A stretch of DNA of 64,000 nucleotides from JANSWP01 sp041941305 (GCA_041941305.1 JBGTQJ010000049.1:1-64000), one strand, 5' to 3'; positions 27,120-35,780 are shown, counted from the first letter of the stretch. Translations and numbers: made by a program. Notes: generated from the sequence alone by a model not told the origin.

Positions 27120-27278
27120 TTAGAGTATGTTTAAAAATTTTACGAACTGAAAATCAAAAGCTTATGGTTCTGACAATTAATTGTCGAAAGAATTTATCGG
27201 GATAAATGATTAAGGCAATTTGCAGTCAGGTTCATAAGATGTTGGTTTTCAGGAAAGAAAAATTTAAACACACTCTTA
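27120..27278. mobile_element. MITE-like element, long copy (B)
   Basis: A 153-bp near-palindrome flanked by TTA in the same orientation (27120-27122, 27276-27278). The ends are GAGTATGTTTAAA (27123) and the complement GAGTGTGTTTAAA. Inside, the left arm CTGAAAATCAAAAGCTTATG (27147-27166) is answered by CATAAGATGTTGGTTTTCAG near the right end (27233-27252). No transposase is encoded, so it would need one in trans. Copy A at 13410-13486 shares the first ~55 bases and the right end but lacks the middle. Confidence 0.65.
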
Positions 27279-27351
27279 TATCGTAAATACCAAGGGAGAT
27301 GTGATATCATCAAGGTGGCATGTAGGCGCGCATTCGCAGAAGAGAAATTGG

Positions 27352-27366
27352 AGCGATAGTATCGCT
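27352..27366. promoter_or_regulatory. Perfect 15-base palindrome before the LysM gene
   Basis: AGCGATA-G-TATCGCT lies 50 bp upstream of the ATG at 27416. The size and symmetry suit a dimeric regulator's operator. There is no other support. Confidence 0.25.
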
Positions 27367-27415
27367 TTAAAATGGTTTGTGAAATAAATAATAACTAACA
27401 TATAACTAGCTAAAC

Positions 27416-28108
27416 ATGAAACTTAAATCTACCCTTATCCGAAGCCTTTTTCTTCTTTCTTTTTTGACGATCGGGTTTTCCCAAACCAGTGCCCAAAACA
27501 TGGGAGCAGCCTATACCATTCAGGACAATGATTGGTTAAGTAAAATTGCTAAAAAAGTTTACGGCAATCCCCACCTCTATTACTTGATTATTGATGCGAC
27601 CAACGAAAAAGCAAAACTGGACAAGAGCTTTCAAAAAATTTCAAATGTATTTCATTTGAAGGAGGGGCAGAAATTGTGGATTCCTGAAAAACCAGGAAAT
27701 GCAAAATCAGCAACTGACAAAGTCGAAGATTCAGAAGATGCTATTTTGGTATCTATTCCTAAAAACAATTGTGAAATCAGGATTTGGTATAACTATCAGG
27801 TGGTCGCTATTTCAGAAATTAACAAGAAATGGATCGAAGATGGCATTGATTTGGAAACTCGTGCAAAACAGGCTTATAAACTCCGACACAATGCTCGCGT
27901 CAATGCCAGGTATTTGATGCAAAATAAGGCGGAGGTAAAAATGCTACAGGAAAGAGATAGAGAAAAATATGGCAATCCGGATGGTCCGACATTTGATTAT
28001 TTGGTAAAGAAAAATACAGACAATGGAGCTTCATTAGACGAAGCCTACCAAAGTATTATTGATTCTTCAAGCAGGACAAGTGCTGTGTATAATAACCAGT
28101 GCAAATAA
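27416..28108 (+). CDS. Exported LysM-domain protein
   Basis: 230 residues with a signal peptide (~1-27, ending 'QTSAQ'). A LysM-like domain follows at ~31-95: 'AYTIQDNDWLSKIAKKVYGN', 'YYLIIDATN' and 'LKEGQKLWIPEK'. LysM binds peptidoglycan or other GlcNAc polymers. The C-terminal half (~115-230) has no hydrophobic segment, contains 'CEIRIWYNYQVVAISEINKK' and helical charged sequence, and ends in a lone Cys. I do not recognise this half. The protein probably sits in the periplasm on the cell wall. It may be transcribed with the unknown gene 91 bp downstream. Confidence 0.8.
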   Translation: MKLKSTLIRSLFLLSFLTIGFSQTSAQNMGAAYTIQDNDWLSKIAKKVYGNPHLYYLIIDATNEKAKLDKSFQKISNVFHLKEGQKLWIPEKPGNAKSATDKVEDSEDAILVSIPKNNCEIRIWYNYQVVAISEINKKWIEDGIDLETRAKQAYKLRHNARVNARYLMQNKAEVKMLQERDREKYGNPDGPTFDYLVKKNTDNGASLDEAYQSIIDSSSRTSAVYNNQCK

Positions 28109-28199
28109 CGTAACCGCCCATTTTAATGGGCAGACTATGAAGTAGAAAAGGGAAAGAAAAAAAAAAGAAAAAAAGAATGAATGAATGAAAAAATGATGA

Positions 28200-28787
28200 A
28201 TGAAAAAGGCAAAAAAATATAGCTTTGGGGCTTCGCCGAATGAACTGGGGCAGTTTTTTTGTGGGATTGGTGTTTCGGAAATAAGGTCTCATGAAATTGC
28301 TATTTCGGATTATCCATTTGAACCTGCTTCTGTTTTTCCCGAAACAGTGATTCCTTATTCCGATGTAGAAGAAATTCACCTGGACAGCTATCCTATAACT
28401 ATCAAAATACAATCTGAGCTTATTTTCATCACAAAAGAAAGTCTTGAGTCTCTAAAGTTATTTGCAGAAAAAAATAGTATCCGAATCGCCAAACGAGCAG
28501 CTAACTGGCAATGGATTACAGAACCCTTTCTAGATACTGAATTTTCGGAAGCAGAAAAGCAAAAGTCTTTGCAATTACTTGAAAATAATGGAATTAGCTC
28601 ATTTGAAGTCAATAAATTGAGGAATCAAATCGCAAAGCAGATGTACAAATACAATTTTGACACCATGCTTTGGGAATGGGGAAGTCTTGGACTACAGGAT
28701 GTGCTGGCTGCCATGCGCCCTGGCTTGAGTAAACCAGCTTTTAAGGATTTTTATTGGGAAGCGATGGAAGTTGAACAAAGGTGTTAA
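28200..28787 (+). CDS. Conserved-looking hypothetical cytoplasmic protein
   Basis: 195 residues, no signal or membrane segment. It starts 'MKKAKKYSFGASPNELGQFF', followed by a strand-rich part ('TVIPYSDVEEIHLDSYPITI', 'ELIFITKESL') that resembles a small PH-like or barrel domain. A helical C-terminal half includes 'WQWITEPFLDTEFSEAEKQK' and 'YNFDTMLWEWGSLGLQDVLA'. No family is recognised. The leader (28136-28199) is almost pure A/G. The stop codon (28785-28787) directly abuts the stop codon of the convergent chimeric gene at 28788, leaving no space for a terminator. Confidence 0.65.
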   Translation: MKKAKKYSFGASPNELGQFFCGIGVSEIRSHEIAISDYPFEPASVFPETVIPYSDVEEIHLDSYPITIKIQSELIFITKESLESLKLFAEKNSIRIAKRAANWQWITEPFLDTEFSEAEKQKSLQLLENNGISSFEVNKLRNQIAKQMYKYNFDTMLWEWGSLGLQDVLAAMRPGLSKPAFKDFYWEAMEVEQRC

Positions 28788-30020
28788 CTATTGATTAGCA
28801 ACTAAAAACTCAAGTGGAATGTGAAACCGCTCCCTCCAATCATCTTCATGATGTTTTGCACCCTCAAATTTTAAAGTCATCCAGTTTTTATTTTTCTCAT
28901 AACCTGCTTGTATCATAGCAGAATCAGCCATTATTTGAAATGGCTCATACTCTGCATCTAATCCTTCCGTTCCGAAATCAAAATAGATTTTATGTGTAGC
29001 AGGATCTGGTAAATTTGTTTTGATGTATTCTACGAAAACACCATCCAGAGGAAGCCAATGGGTGGAAAAACAGGCAGCTCCACCAAAATAGGATGGATAT
29101 TCACAAATAGTATAGGCAGCCATCAACCCTCCCATACTTGAACCCGCAACAAAAGTATGTTCCTTTTCAGGCTTGGTTTTATAATTGGCATCTATGTAAG
29201 GCTTCAGTTCTTCAATTACAAACTTCAGATAATTGTCTGAGCTGGGGGGATTGGTTTTTAAATGTTGATACCAGGGATGTTCTGTTTCCACAATTCGTTT
29301 TTCCACCAATGATTCTGGCTTTTGAGGCATGTATTCAGATCCCCTGTCACTTTCTCCATTCCACATTCCGACTACGATCATTTTAGGGATAGTACCTGCT
29401 CTGTTTAGGCTATCCAATACCTCATCCACCTGCCAGCCTCGGTTCAATTCTCCTCCCCATCCCTGAAACTCATGGAATATGTTTTGCCCGTCGTACATAT
29501 AAAGCACGGGAAATCTTTCACCGTAAGCAACATGCAAGGGTATCAAAATTTCTATTGGTCTGGGGGTGATGTATTTTGAGGGAAAACTGTCAATCCGAAT
29601 CGTTGCATAATTGTGACTTTGTCGAACCATAAAGTCTGGGATAGGTGCACCACCAGTAAAGGGATAATCTTCAAAAACAGCTTTCCCTCCCAATATCCTC
29701 GGATCATCGGTTTGGCTTAGTTCACTCATCAACTTTTCCTCCAATTGATTTTTGATTGCTTCATATGGTGGGTCATTAGCCAAATTTTTCAATTGTCCAG
29801 GGTCCTTTTTTACATCGTATAATTCGTCGGAAAAGGGCTTATCAAAATGGGAGGTTTGAACTTTTGAATCTTCATACATGCTTGCATGAGGATAACTCCA
29901 ATTATCCGTAATGATAAAAAGGACATTTGGGGTATTTTTTGCGTATTTTGGATAACAAGATGTTAAAATTAAACAAAAAGCAAACCCCACAACCAAAATG
30001 AAGAGCATTGTTTTATTCAT
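28788..30020 (-). CDS. Lipoprotein chimera: sulfatase ends fused to a putative esterase
   Basis: 410 residues from the ATG at 30020, which gives the lipoprotein signal 'MNKTMLFILVVGFAFCLILT' then SC (a TTG ten codons upstream is less likely). Residues ~28-60 are the start of a type I sulfatase ('NVLFIITDNWSYPHASMY', 'KVQTSHFDK'). These run straight into a sulfatase C-terminus at ~62-125 ('DELYDVKKDPGQLKNLANDP', 'TDDPRILGGKAVFEDYPFTGG'). The whole catalytic core, including the CxPSR maturation motif, is absent. From ~130 on it is an esterase-D-like alpha/beta hydrolase: 'FPVLYMYDGQNIFHE', nucleophile Ser295 in 'GSSMGG', and 'GAKHHEDDWRERF' with the probable catalytic His. The esterase is plausibly active; the sulfatase part is not. 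Confidence 0.8.
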   Translation of the reverse strand: MNKTMLFILVVGFAFCLILTSCYPKYAKNTPNVLFIITDNWSYPHASMYEDSKVQTSHFDKPFSDELYDVKKDPGQLKNLANDPPYEAIKNQLEEKLMSELSQTDDPRILGGKAVFEDYPFTGGAPIPDFMVRQSHNYATIRIDSFPSKYITPRPIEILIPLHVAYGERFPVLYMYDGQNIFHEFQGWGGELNRGWQVDEVLDSLNRAGTIPKMIVVGMWNGESDRGSEYMPQKPESLVEKRIVETEHPWYQHLKTNPPSSDNYLKFVIEELKPYIDANYKTKPEKEHTFVAGSSMGGLMAAYTICEYPSYFGGAACFSTHWLPLDGVFVEYIKTNLPDPATHKIYFDFGTEGLDAEYEPFQIMADSAMIQAGYEKNKNWMTLKFEGAKHHEDDWRERFHIPLEFLVANQ

Positions 30021-30082
30021 AAATAATTCAATTTTAGTAAACAATTCCAAAAACGATTTGGGAAGTTACCTTCTGCCTATTT

Positions 30083-30168
30083 CTAGTGCATAAGGAACTA
30101 AATTTTGAACAGGTAATGCGGCTTCTTTTGCACCTACCCTATCCATAACTTAATTCCTCATGCACTAG
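30083..30168. repeat. Inverted repeat overlapping the amylase stop codon
   Basis: CTAGTGCATAAGGAACTAA (30083-30101) and TTAATTCCTCATGCACTAG (30150-30168) are complementary with two mismatches and a 48-base interval. The right arm includes the stop codon of the GH13 gene (30165-30167). It could terminate amylase transcription or mark the ends of a small inserted element. Confidence 0.5.
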
Positions 30169-33100
30169 GGCAATTGTGCTACAATTTGCCCGGATGCCAT
30201 AGAAAATCCAATATTCAACAAAATCCTCACCCGATCACTATCAATACCATTGTACTTAACTACCCCGTCCATGTTGATATCAGCTGAATCATAAGCATTG
30301 AGCACATTATTTGGAGTAGCAGATCCAACTTTGGCAAGCATTGCCATCCTGTCTCCTGAAACACCCACATAATCAATAATCCCATCATTATTGCCATCAC
30401 CTGCCCACATGCCTTTTTTCCCTCCTCCCAGATCCTTTTGGGCATTGGTGCCAAATGTGGTGCTTGTTGAAAAGTCAATAGATTGAAAAGTTTCGCTGAA
30501 TGTCAGAGGGCTGGATGTCATAACACCAAGATGATTTCTGTGACCAATCGCCACATGATAATCTCCTAATGGCAAACCATTAAAGTAAACAGGTGAAACT
30601 CCATCAGGCTCCACCACATCCCCGTCTCTTTGAAGCAAGGCACTCCTGGTTTGAAGAATAGTAGCCGGATTGGTTTTATCTCTAATTTCTACTTTTACCC
30701 AATCCACAATTGCGTCATTACCTGTGATTGCCAGGGTACTGGCTGAAACGGTATCTGTTCCACCATACGGGGTTGTAGTAGGAATCAGGTTTTTGCTTCT
30801 CAAACTGTCCATCATCAAGCCATTTGCCACATCATAGGGTCCATCCAAAATGACTTTTGGTCTCAGGGACAGTCCGGCCCGATTAAAGAAAGTACCTGCA
30901 AAACAAGTATCCCAGGCAGGCATGTGGTCTACCAAATGAGGAACCAAAACGGTGTCGGTGCAGGAGGGAACCAATCCTTCTTCCCAATTGTGGCAATCGT
31001 TCCAATCATTGGAATCTCCATTGCTACTCCAAATGGAAATTTGATTGGTGGCAGGATAGGCAGCTGTATTCACTACTTTGGGAGCGATGTAGGAAGCTTG
31101 TACCCATGCCTTTTGACCATTTGTTGTAGTGTCGGTATTTCGAATTTTTAAGGTCAACCATTGGATGGAGTCATTTATCAATGAATCTGAAATCATAGAA
31201 GCTGAATCACTTATTATCTTCTGCAGATTTCCAAACAAATCATAAACCTCCAATGTCAAAGAATCTCCAGGGTTTTGGGGATAAACATTCAGCACAACTG
31301 TAGTAGCAGAATCCACAAAAATTTTACCCACTACCCTATCATTTGTTGAATTATCTGGAGTTTTGCCTCCTTGTCCCAAGGATTGACAATGACTATCTCC
31401 CAGGTCATCAGCCATTTCCCATTCCTGGAGGGTCATCGGCGATCGCGTTGGGTTATAATCCAAATGATTGAGTAAATCAGTTACAGTAGCAAAAGGTGTA
31501 TTATTTGGAACAGGTGCCCAAACCGAATAGCCATGCCCAAAAACATTGGGAGTTGTATGTCCCACCTGAATGGTTTTGATAAAGACGCGTTGATCTCCCT
31601 GAACTACGGAAGTGATTGTGCCATTGGCTCCAGAATAATCCATTAGTATGGTTCCGGGAGTAAAATCTGAGTCTATCCAAATTTCCTGATCTGTGCTAAA
31701 TTGGTCATTAATACCTATCACCGCTTTTCCTGAACGTTCAATAACCAAATGGTCCTCTTTTGAAGAACCAGTTGGAAAAAAAGCGCCAGGTTCAGCACTC
31801 CTTACCTTATAATCTCCATCTTTAAATCCAAGCTTTTGGTGACATTTGGAGATATTTTCAACATCGTTCCAATTTGGGAGGTCTGTAGTATTCGTGGGTT
31901 TATGGGTAAATCTTTTTCCAGTCGTTCCAATATCAAAAGCATCTTCCAAAAAAATAATCGGATTGCCATCTACAGCAAAATTTACTGCATATCCAGCCGC
32001 AACTCTCGGCTCACGTGGGTCGATATGCTTGCCATTTCCACCCAACTCAGAACCTTCATTCCAGCCAGATGAAACACCAAGTGGTTGTGAAAAATTGCCA
32101 ACGGAATCCAAAATGGGTCGATAGGTATCGTGGCTATTGATAAAAGGGACCGTCCTGTGAACCCTGACGGAGGGGCTCATATAATCAGTAAATCGCTTGC
32201 TTTGTTGAAGACCTGGTAAATTGGACAAATCATAATTGCCAGAGAAATTATTCACCACCATGTCATACATACTTCCTCCTGAGCCATATGCTCTTAAACT
32301 AAAATCAAAAGTCCCCGTATGCTCCTCATACCCAAATCCCTGGCTGGGCTGTGCCATATTGATGACGTAATTGTCAATTTCAGATAAGCCCCCAATCCAT
32401 TCCCCTATATTCATCATTTCTGCACCTCCATTAAAGGTTCCCACTAGATACTTCGTTTCTCGCGTTAATTCACGTTGTACAAACAAATCAAAATGTTTAA
32501 CTGCATCCCAACGGTAACCATCTACTCCTGTTTGCTTTTTAAACCAAATCATCCAGGCTTTGGCATTGTCGTACATATAATTATTAGCCTGAGTAGGATT
32601 GTAATAAGGACGGGAAGCAGGATAACCTGAAGGCACTCCTGTAGTTGGAATATTGGAACTCTGTCCCACAGAGCTAGCAGAATAATCTATGTCAGGGCCA
32701 AAAAAAGCGGTACAAATATCTCCTGTTGAGCAATTGTTATTGGGGTTGGGGTGAAAATTGGTGTAGTTCTTATGCCAACGCCCGGAACGAGTCCAATAAT
32801 CGTCTTGTGATTCATCAATTGCAGGGGTGGCATAGCTGCTGTACCTAAAATTTTTATAGCCAGAATTGGAAGCCAAAGAATAAGTAGAGTCACTATCTTG
32901 CCCCCCAGCTCCACTTGAAGACCCAGCGCCATCAACATGATTGAGTACAATATCCTGAATGACTTCAATTCCATTGGCGTGCATCACGGCTATCATTCTG
33001 AGTAATTCATCCTTGGTACCCATTCCTGTTGCCGTAGTAGGACTACCTTTTTGGTATTTGTCTCCCAGGTCGTAATGATCCATAGGTCCATAACCAACCC

Positions 33101-33332
33101 AATTGGGCGCCTGGTTTTTGTAACAAGGGGGAATCCAGACTGCATCAACGCCCATCTCCCTTAAACGAGGAGCAAGCTCTGCCAAATAATTCGCCCAACC
33201 ATTGGGATAGTTGCTGTTATAGTAATCCCACCAAAAGCCCTGGAAAATGACTTTTTTGACATGGGTGGTTTGACTATAAGTCAGATAAGTAATAAAAAAC
33301 AGTAGAAAAGTAGAAATACAAATTCGGAACAT
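30165..33332 (-). CDS. Secreted GH13 alpha-amylase with dockerin-like Ca-binding tail
   Basis: 1,055 residues. A signal peptide (~1-20, 'FITYLTYSQ') leads into a GH13 barrel: 'VIFQGFWWDYYN', 'GVDAVWIPPCYKN', 'GYGPMDHYDLGDKYQKG' and 'GIEVIQDIVLNH'. The catalytic residues are the nucleophile Asp276 ('GYRWDAVKHF'), the acid/base Glu311 ('NIGEW') and the stabiliser Asp402 ('NSHDT'). The spacing is classical, and the enzyme should cleave internal alpha-1,4-glucan bonds. The all-beta C domain ends near residue 560. Later regions have Ig-like strands (~660-780). The last ~90 residues hold two Asp-rich loops, 'GDGNNDGIIDYVG' and 'ADINMDGVVKYNG', a dockerin-like pattern frequent in this group. No T9SS sorting motif is evident, so the secretion route is unclear. 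Confidence 0.92.
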   Translation of the reverse strand: MFRICISTFLLFFITYLTYSQTTHVKKVIFQGFWWDYYNSNYPNGWANYLAELAPRLREMGVDAVWIPPCYKNQAPNWVGYGPMDHYDLGDKYQKGSPTTATGMGTKDELLRMIAVMHANGIEVIQDIVLNHVDGAGSSSGAGGQDSDSTYSLASNSGYKNFRYSSYATPAIDESQDDYWTRSGRWHKNYTNFHPNPNNNCSTGDICTAFFGPDIDYSASSVGQSSNIPTTGVPSGYPASRPYYNPTQANNYMYDNAKAWMIWFKKQTGVDGYRWDAVKHFDLFVQRELTRETKYLVGTFNGGAEMMNIGEWIGGLSEIDNYVINMAQPSQGFGYEEHTGTFDFSLRAYGSGGSMYDMVVNNFSGNYDLSNLPGLQQSKRFTDYMSPSVRVHRTVPFINSHDTYRPILDSVGNFSQPLGVSSGWNEGSELGGNGKHIDPREPRVAAGYAVNFAVDGNPIIFLEDAFDIGTTGKRFTHKPTNTTDLPNWNDVENISKCHQKLGFKDGDYKVRSAEPGAFFPTGSSKEDHLVIERSGKAVIGINDQFSTDQEIWIDSDFTPGTILMDYSGANGTITSVVQGDQRVFIKTIQVGHTTPNVFGHGYSVWAPVPNNTPFATVTDLLNHLDYNPTRSPMTLQEWEMADDLGDSHCQSLGQGGKTPDNSTNDRVVGKIFVDSATTVVLNVYPQNPGDSLTLEVYDLFGNLQKIISDSASMISDSLINDSIQWLTLKIRNTDTTTNGQKAWVQASYIAPKVVNTAAYPATNQISIWSSNGDSNDWNDCHNWEEGLVPSCTDTVLVPHLVDHMPAWDTCFAGTFFNRAGLSLRPKVILDGPYDVANGLMMDSLRSKNLIPTTTPYGGTDTVSASTLAITGNDAIVDWVKVEIRDKTNPATILQTRSALLQRDGDVVEPDGVSPVYFNGLPLGDYHVAIGHRNHLGVMTSSPLTFSETFQSIDFSTSTTFGTNAQKDLGGGKKGMWAGDGNNDGIIDYVGVSGDRMAMLAKVGSATPNNVLNAYDSADINMDGVVKYNGIDSDRVRILLNIGFSMASGQIVAQLP

Positions 33333-33374
33333 TAGACGCTTTAAAAATTTGTAGCAAAATTAACAAGAAATGAA

Positions 33375-33403
33375 AAAATCTACGTTCACTAATTTGTTAA
33401 CAA
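33375..33403 (-). promoter_or_regulatory. Candidate promoter for the alpha-amylase
   Basis: On the minus strand TTG (33403-33401) and TAGATTTT (33382-33375) are 18 bp apart, matching TTG / TAnnTTTG at all but the last base. The predicted leader to the ATG at 33332 is about 35 bases. Confidence 0.4.
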
Positions 33404-33563
33404 AAGTCTTCCTTTTGTTTTTTTAATTTTAATAAAATATTAGCCATATTGCATCAGACATTTTTTTGGAGAAAACTCAAAAGTGGTTATTAATCTGAAT
33501 TTAATTCCTCATCAATCGTTTGCGCAAATTTATTTCTCAATAGGGGAAATAACTAATACTGTA

Positions 33564-34172
33564 TTGTTCAAACGTTTTTTTTATTGTTTGGTATTTTCCT
33601 TAATCTCAATTCTACTATTACCTTTTCACCTTAATTCACAAACCATTTCGGTTGAAACCAAACTCTACAACGATGAAAACGGACTCTCCCAATACGCCAA
33701 CTTCATCCATAAAGACAGCCGTGGAATCATTTGGACAGGCACTCAGTATGGCTTGTATCGTTTGGATGGGCAGGAATTTGAACATTTTGATGAAAAGAAT
33801 GGCCTCCCTTTTCGTCAAATCATGGAGATTTATGAAGATGCTGAAGGGTGGTTTTGGTTATATAAAAGTTGTAAATACAAACCCAACTGCATCAAAGATT
33901 TAGCATTTTTTCATCCAATCACTCGGGAGGTGTTGACTTTTGAGCAAAGATTTGGAAATAAGGTGAGTATTACTTCCGATCAAATTGCCTGTGTCCGTAG
34001 AGACAGCTCGAATTTTTATTTTACCGCCGACCGAAAATTATTGATTTGGAACGCAACTTCCGGGATTCGGGAAATTCCAATTGAAGGACTTAGCTCCACA
34101 CCGATTATTTTTTACCAAAACAGCCACAATGTTTTCGGAGCTTATGTTCTAAAATGTACAATGCAGACGTAG
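33564..34172 (+). pseudogene. Truncated two-component-regulator propeller protein
   Basis: About 200 residues. No ATG is available; the TTG at 33564 gives a signal peptide 'FKRFFYCLVFSLISILLLPF' ending near 'HLNSQ', while a GTG at 33483 is also possible. It then shows the first blades of a regulator propeller: 'ENGLSQYANFIHKDSRGIIW', 'TGTQYGLYRLDG', 'EKNGLPFRQIMEIYEDAEGW'. Full-length relatives continue for several more blades, a membrane helix and a histidine kinase or DNA-binding output domain, usually 900 residues or more. Here the frame stops at 34172 after unrelated residues, and the next 618 bp are repeats. It is best read as a gene broken at its 5' fifth. The sensing function is lost unless the fragment is independently used. 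Confidence 0.65.
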
Positions 34173-34674
34173 AGTCTGGTCAGGGCAAATGTCCAACTAA
34201 TCAGCTAAACAATTAATTATTGAATAGGGGGGTGTCGTATAATCTTCATGTTCTTGAAGACATCCCCCTTTTCTCCATCAAAGGATTTGATTGTGCTATA
34301 CGCTGCACAATACCCCACTTCCATACCATATTTAATCACAAAATCTCACCAAAGTACCTTAATCATTCCCAAAATCAAATATCAGCGGCCACCCTTCCGA
34401 GTTCCCTGTTCAAGGTTCACAGTTAGTACACAACAGGGAACTTGGAACTGAGAACTCAGAACCCGGAACTGACAGGCTGTCGGGGCTTCCTGATTTTCTT
34501 TTTAGTCAGTGCCTCGGCGGTCTTTCCATAATTTGAATTCATGCTTTAGTTCGAGCCGAGTACCTCGCAATGAGAACACGGGCATAAGAAAAACAATTCA
34601 TCATTCATCATTCATCATCTATCATTCAATAATGCTGACAAAAAGAAAACACATGAAAAAAGAAAATGTACACT
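34173..34674. other. Non-coding decay zone with inverted repeat
   Basis: No credible gene lies between the propeller fragment and the T9SS type A protein. Bases 34401-34410 (GTTCCCTGTT) and 34432-34441 (AACAGGGAAC) form a perfect 10-bp inverted repeat, followed by repeated GGAACT / GAACTC / GAACCC words (34437-34470). ATTCATC words repeat at 34600-34626. The composition fits leftover repeat DNA at a deletion junction. Confidence 0.45.
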
Positions 34675-35765
34675 AGACTTTATTCGGTTGACGGTAAACG
34701 GCGGACGGTTGACGGCTCCCTTTACAAAATCTTTTCGAATAAAGTCTACTTTATCCAGATTAATATTAAAAAGCTCCTTATTACAACCTTTTGGCTTTTT
34801 TTCTTTTGGGGAACAACTCACATACATGGACAGGCTTTTTTAGTCAAAACGCCAACGGAATACTTGTCCCTGGAGCATCCCCTGGCATTCTTACCTTCGA
34901 TGCAAATGAAGATTTTTCCAATGGAAGTATGAACATGGAAATTATTGATAATGATGGAGTAGCAGGGGTAGATTTTGACCAGATTGTTGTTTCAGGAACA
35001 GCAACTCTTGGGGGTAGTACCTTAAATCTTACCTTTAATTATGAACCATCAGTGGGGCACACATTCCAAATCATCAATGCCACCACCATTAACGGAAACT
35101 TTGGGACAATAAATGTGACTCCTGCACACACAGTGACTTTTGACAATAGTACAGGGGAAGTAGAAGTCACCTCTGTTGTGCCAGTAGAACTAGTCAGTTT
35201 CCAAGCTCAAAAAGCCAATGAATCCATTCAACTCACCTGGCAAACTGCCTCAGAAACCAATAACCAAGGTTTTGAAGTGCAGTGGGCAGCCCCACAGAGA
35301 CAAGTGGGCAGTCAGCAGTTAGCAAAAGACAGCCCGTCCCTTTGGGATTGGCAGCCTGTTGGTTTCATCGCTGGTGTTGGTACTTCTTTTGAAACGCAAA
35401 CCTATTCCTTCCATCATCAACAGCCTCGAGAAAGCATCAAATACTATCGCTTGAAGCAGGTGGATTTTGATGGGGCTTTTGAGTATTCAAATATCGTAAG
35501 TGTAGATTTACTTAATGAAAGTTTAGTAAATCTGCGAGTAGTGCCTAATCCGGTGCGAGATGGATCCTTCACCCTGTATTTCCCTGAAAATGATTTGGAG
35601 CAGTTTCCGGTGTTCTTGTATGATGCTATGGGGCGAGAGGTGCAGTCTATGCTAGCTGTTGGTTCAGAATCCGACTTTTCCGTTAATGAACTGCCGGAGG
35701 GCTTGTATTTTTTGAGGGTTGAGGGGTTTGGGAAAGTGCTTGTTGAGAGAATTCTAATCAATTAA
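34666..35765 (+). pseudogene. Frameshifted T9SS type A secreted protein
   Basis: The mature part (frame of 34791, to 35765) begins 'FFSQNANGILVPGASPG' and continues as an autotransporter-like beta-solenoid fragment ('FDQIVVSGTATLGGSTLNL'). A linker and a fibronectin-like domain follow ('VELVSFQAQKANESIQLTWQ', 'KYYRLKQVDFDGAFEYSNIV'), then a type A sorting domain ('VVPNPVRDGSFTLYF', 'LPEGLYFLRVEG'). The signal peptide 'KKLLITTFWLFFFWGTTHIH' then GQAF is in the other frame (that of 34666). One extra T in the run 34836-34841 would join the two exactly as HGQA-FFSQNANG. No normal start codon precedes the signal; the only ATG in that frame (34666) lies at the edge of a repeat element. It is either a pseudogene, a slippage-controlled gene or a base-calling error. 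Confidence 0.7.
34675..34747. repeat. Dispersed inverted-repeat element
   Basis: AGACTTTATTCG (34675-34686) and CGAATAAAGTCT (34736-34747) are perfect 12-bp inverted termini. The interior has two GGTTGACGG words. A partial copy is at 18391-18428. The right end is just upstream of the signal-peptide coding sequence of the T9SS type A protein and may have displaced its original start region. Confidence 0.55.
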
Positions 35766-35780
35766 CTTCTTACTTGTTAT

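Noticed and set aside
28056..28412. A 118-codon minus-strand open frame rich in Phe and Ser
   Set aside because: It is the complement of an A/G-rich leader and of the start of the unknown gene at 28200; the composition alone explains the open frame.
34666..34932. An 88-residue protein starting inside the 34.7-kb repeat element
   Set aside because: Only its middle is meaningful: it is the displaced signal peptide of the T9SS type A protein. The rest is repeat DNA and out-of-frame sequence.
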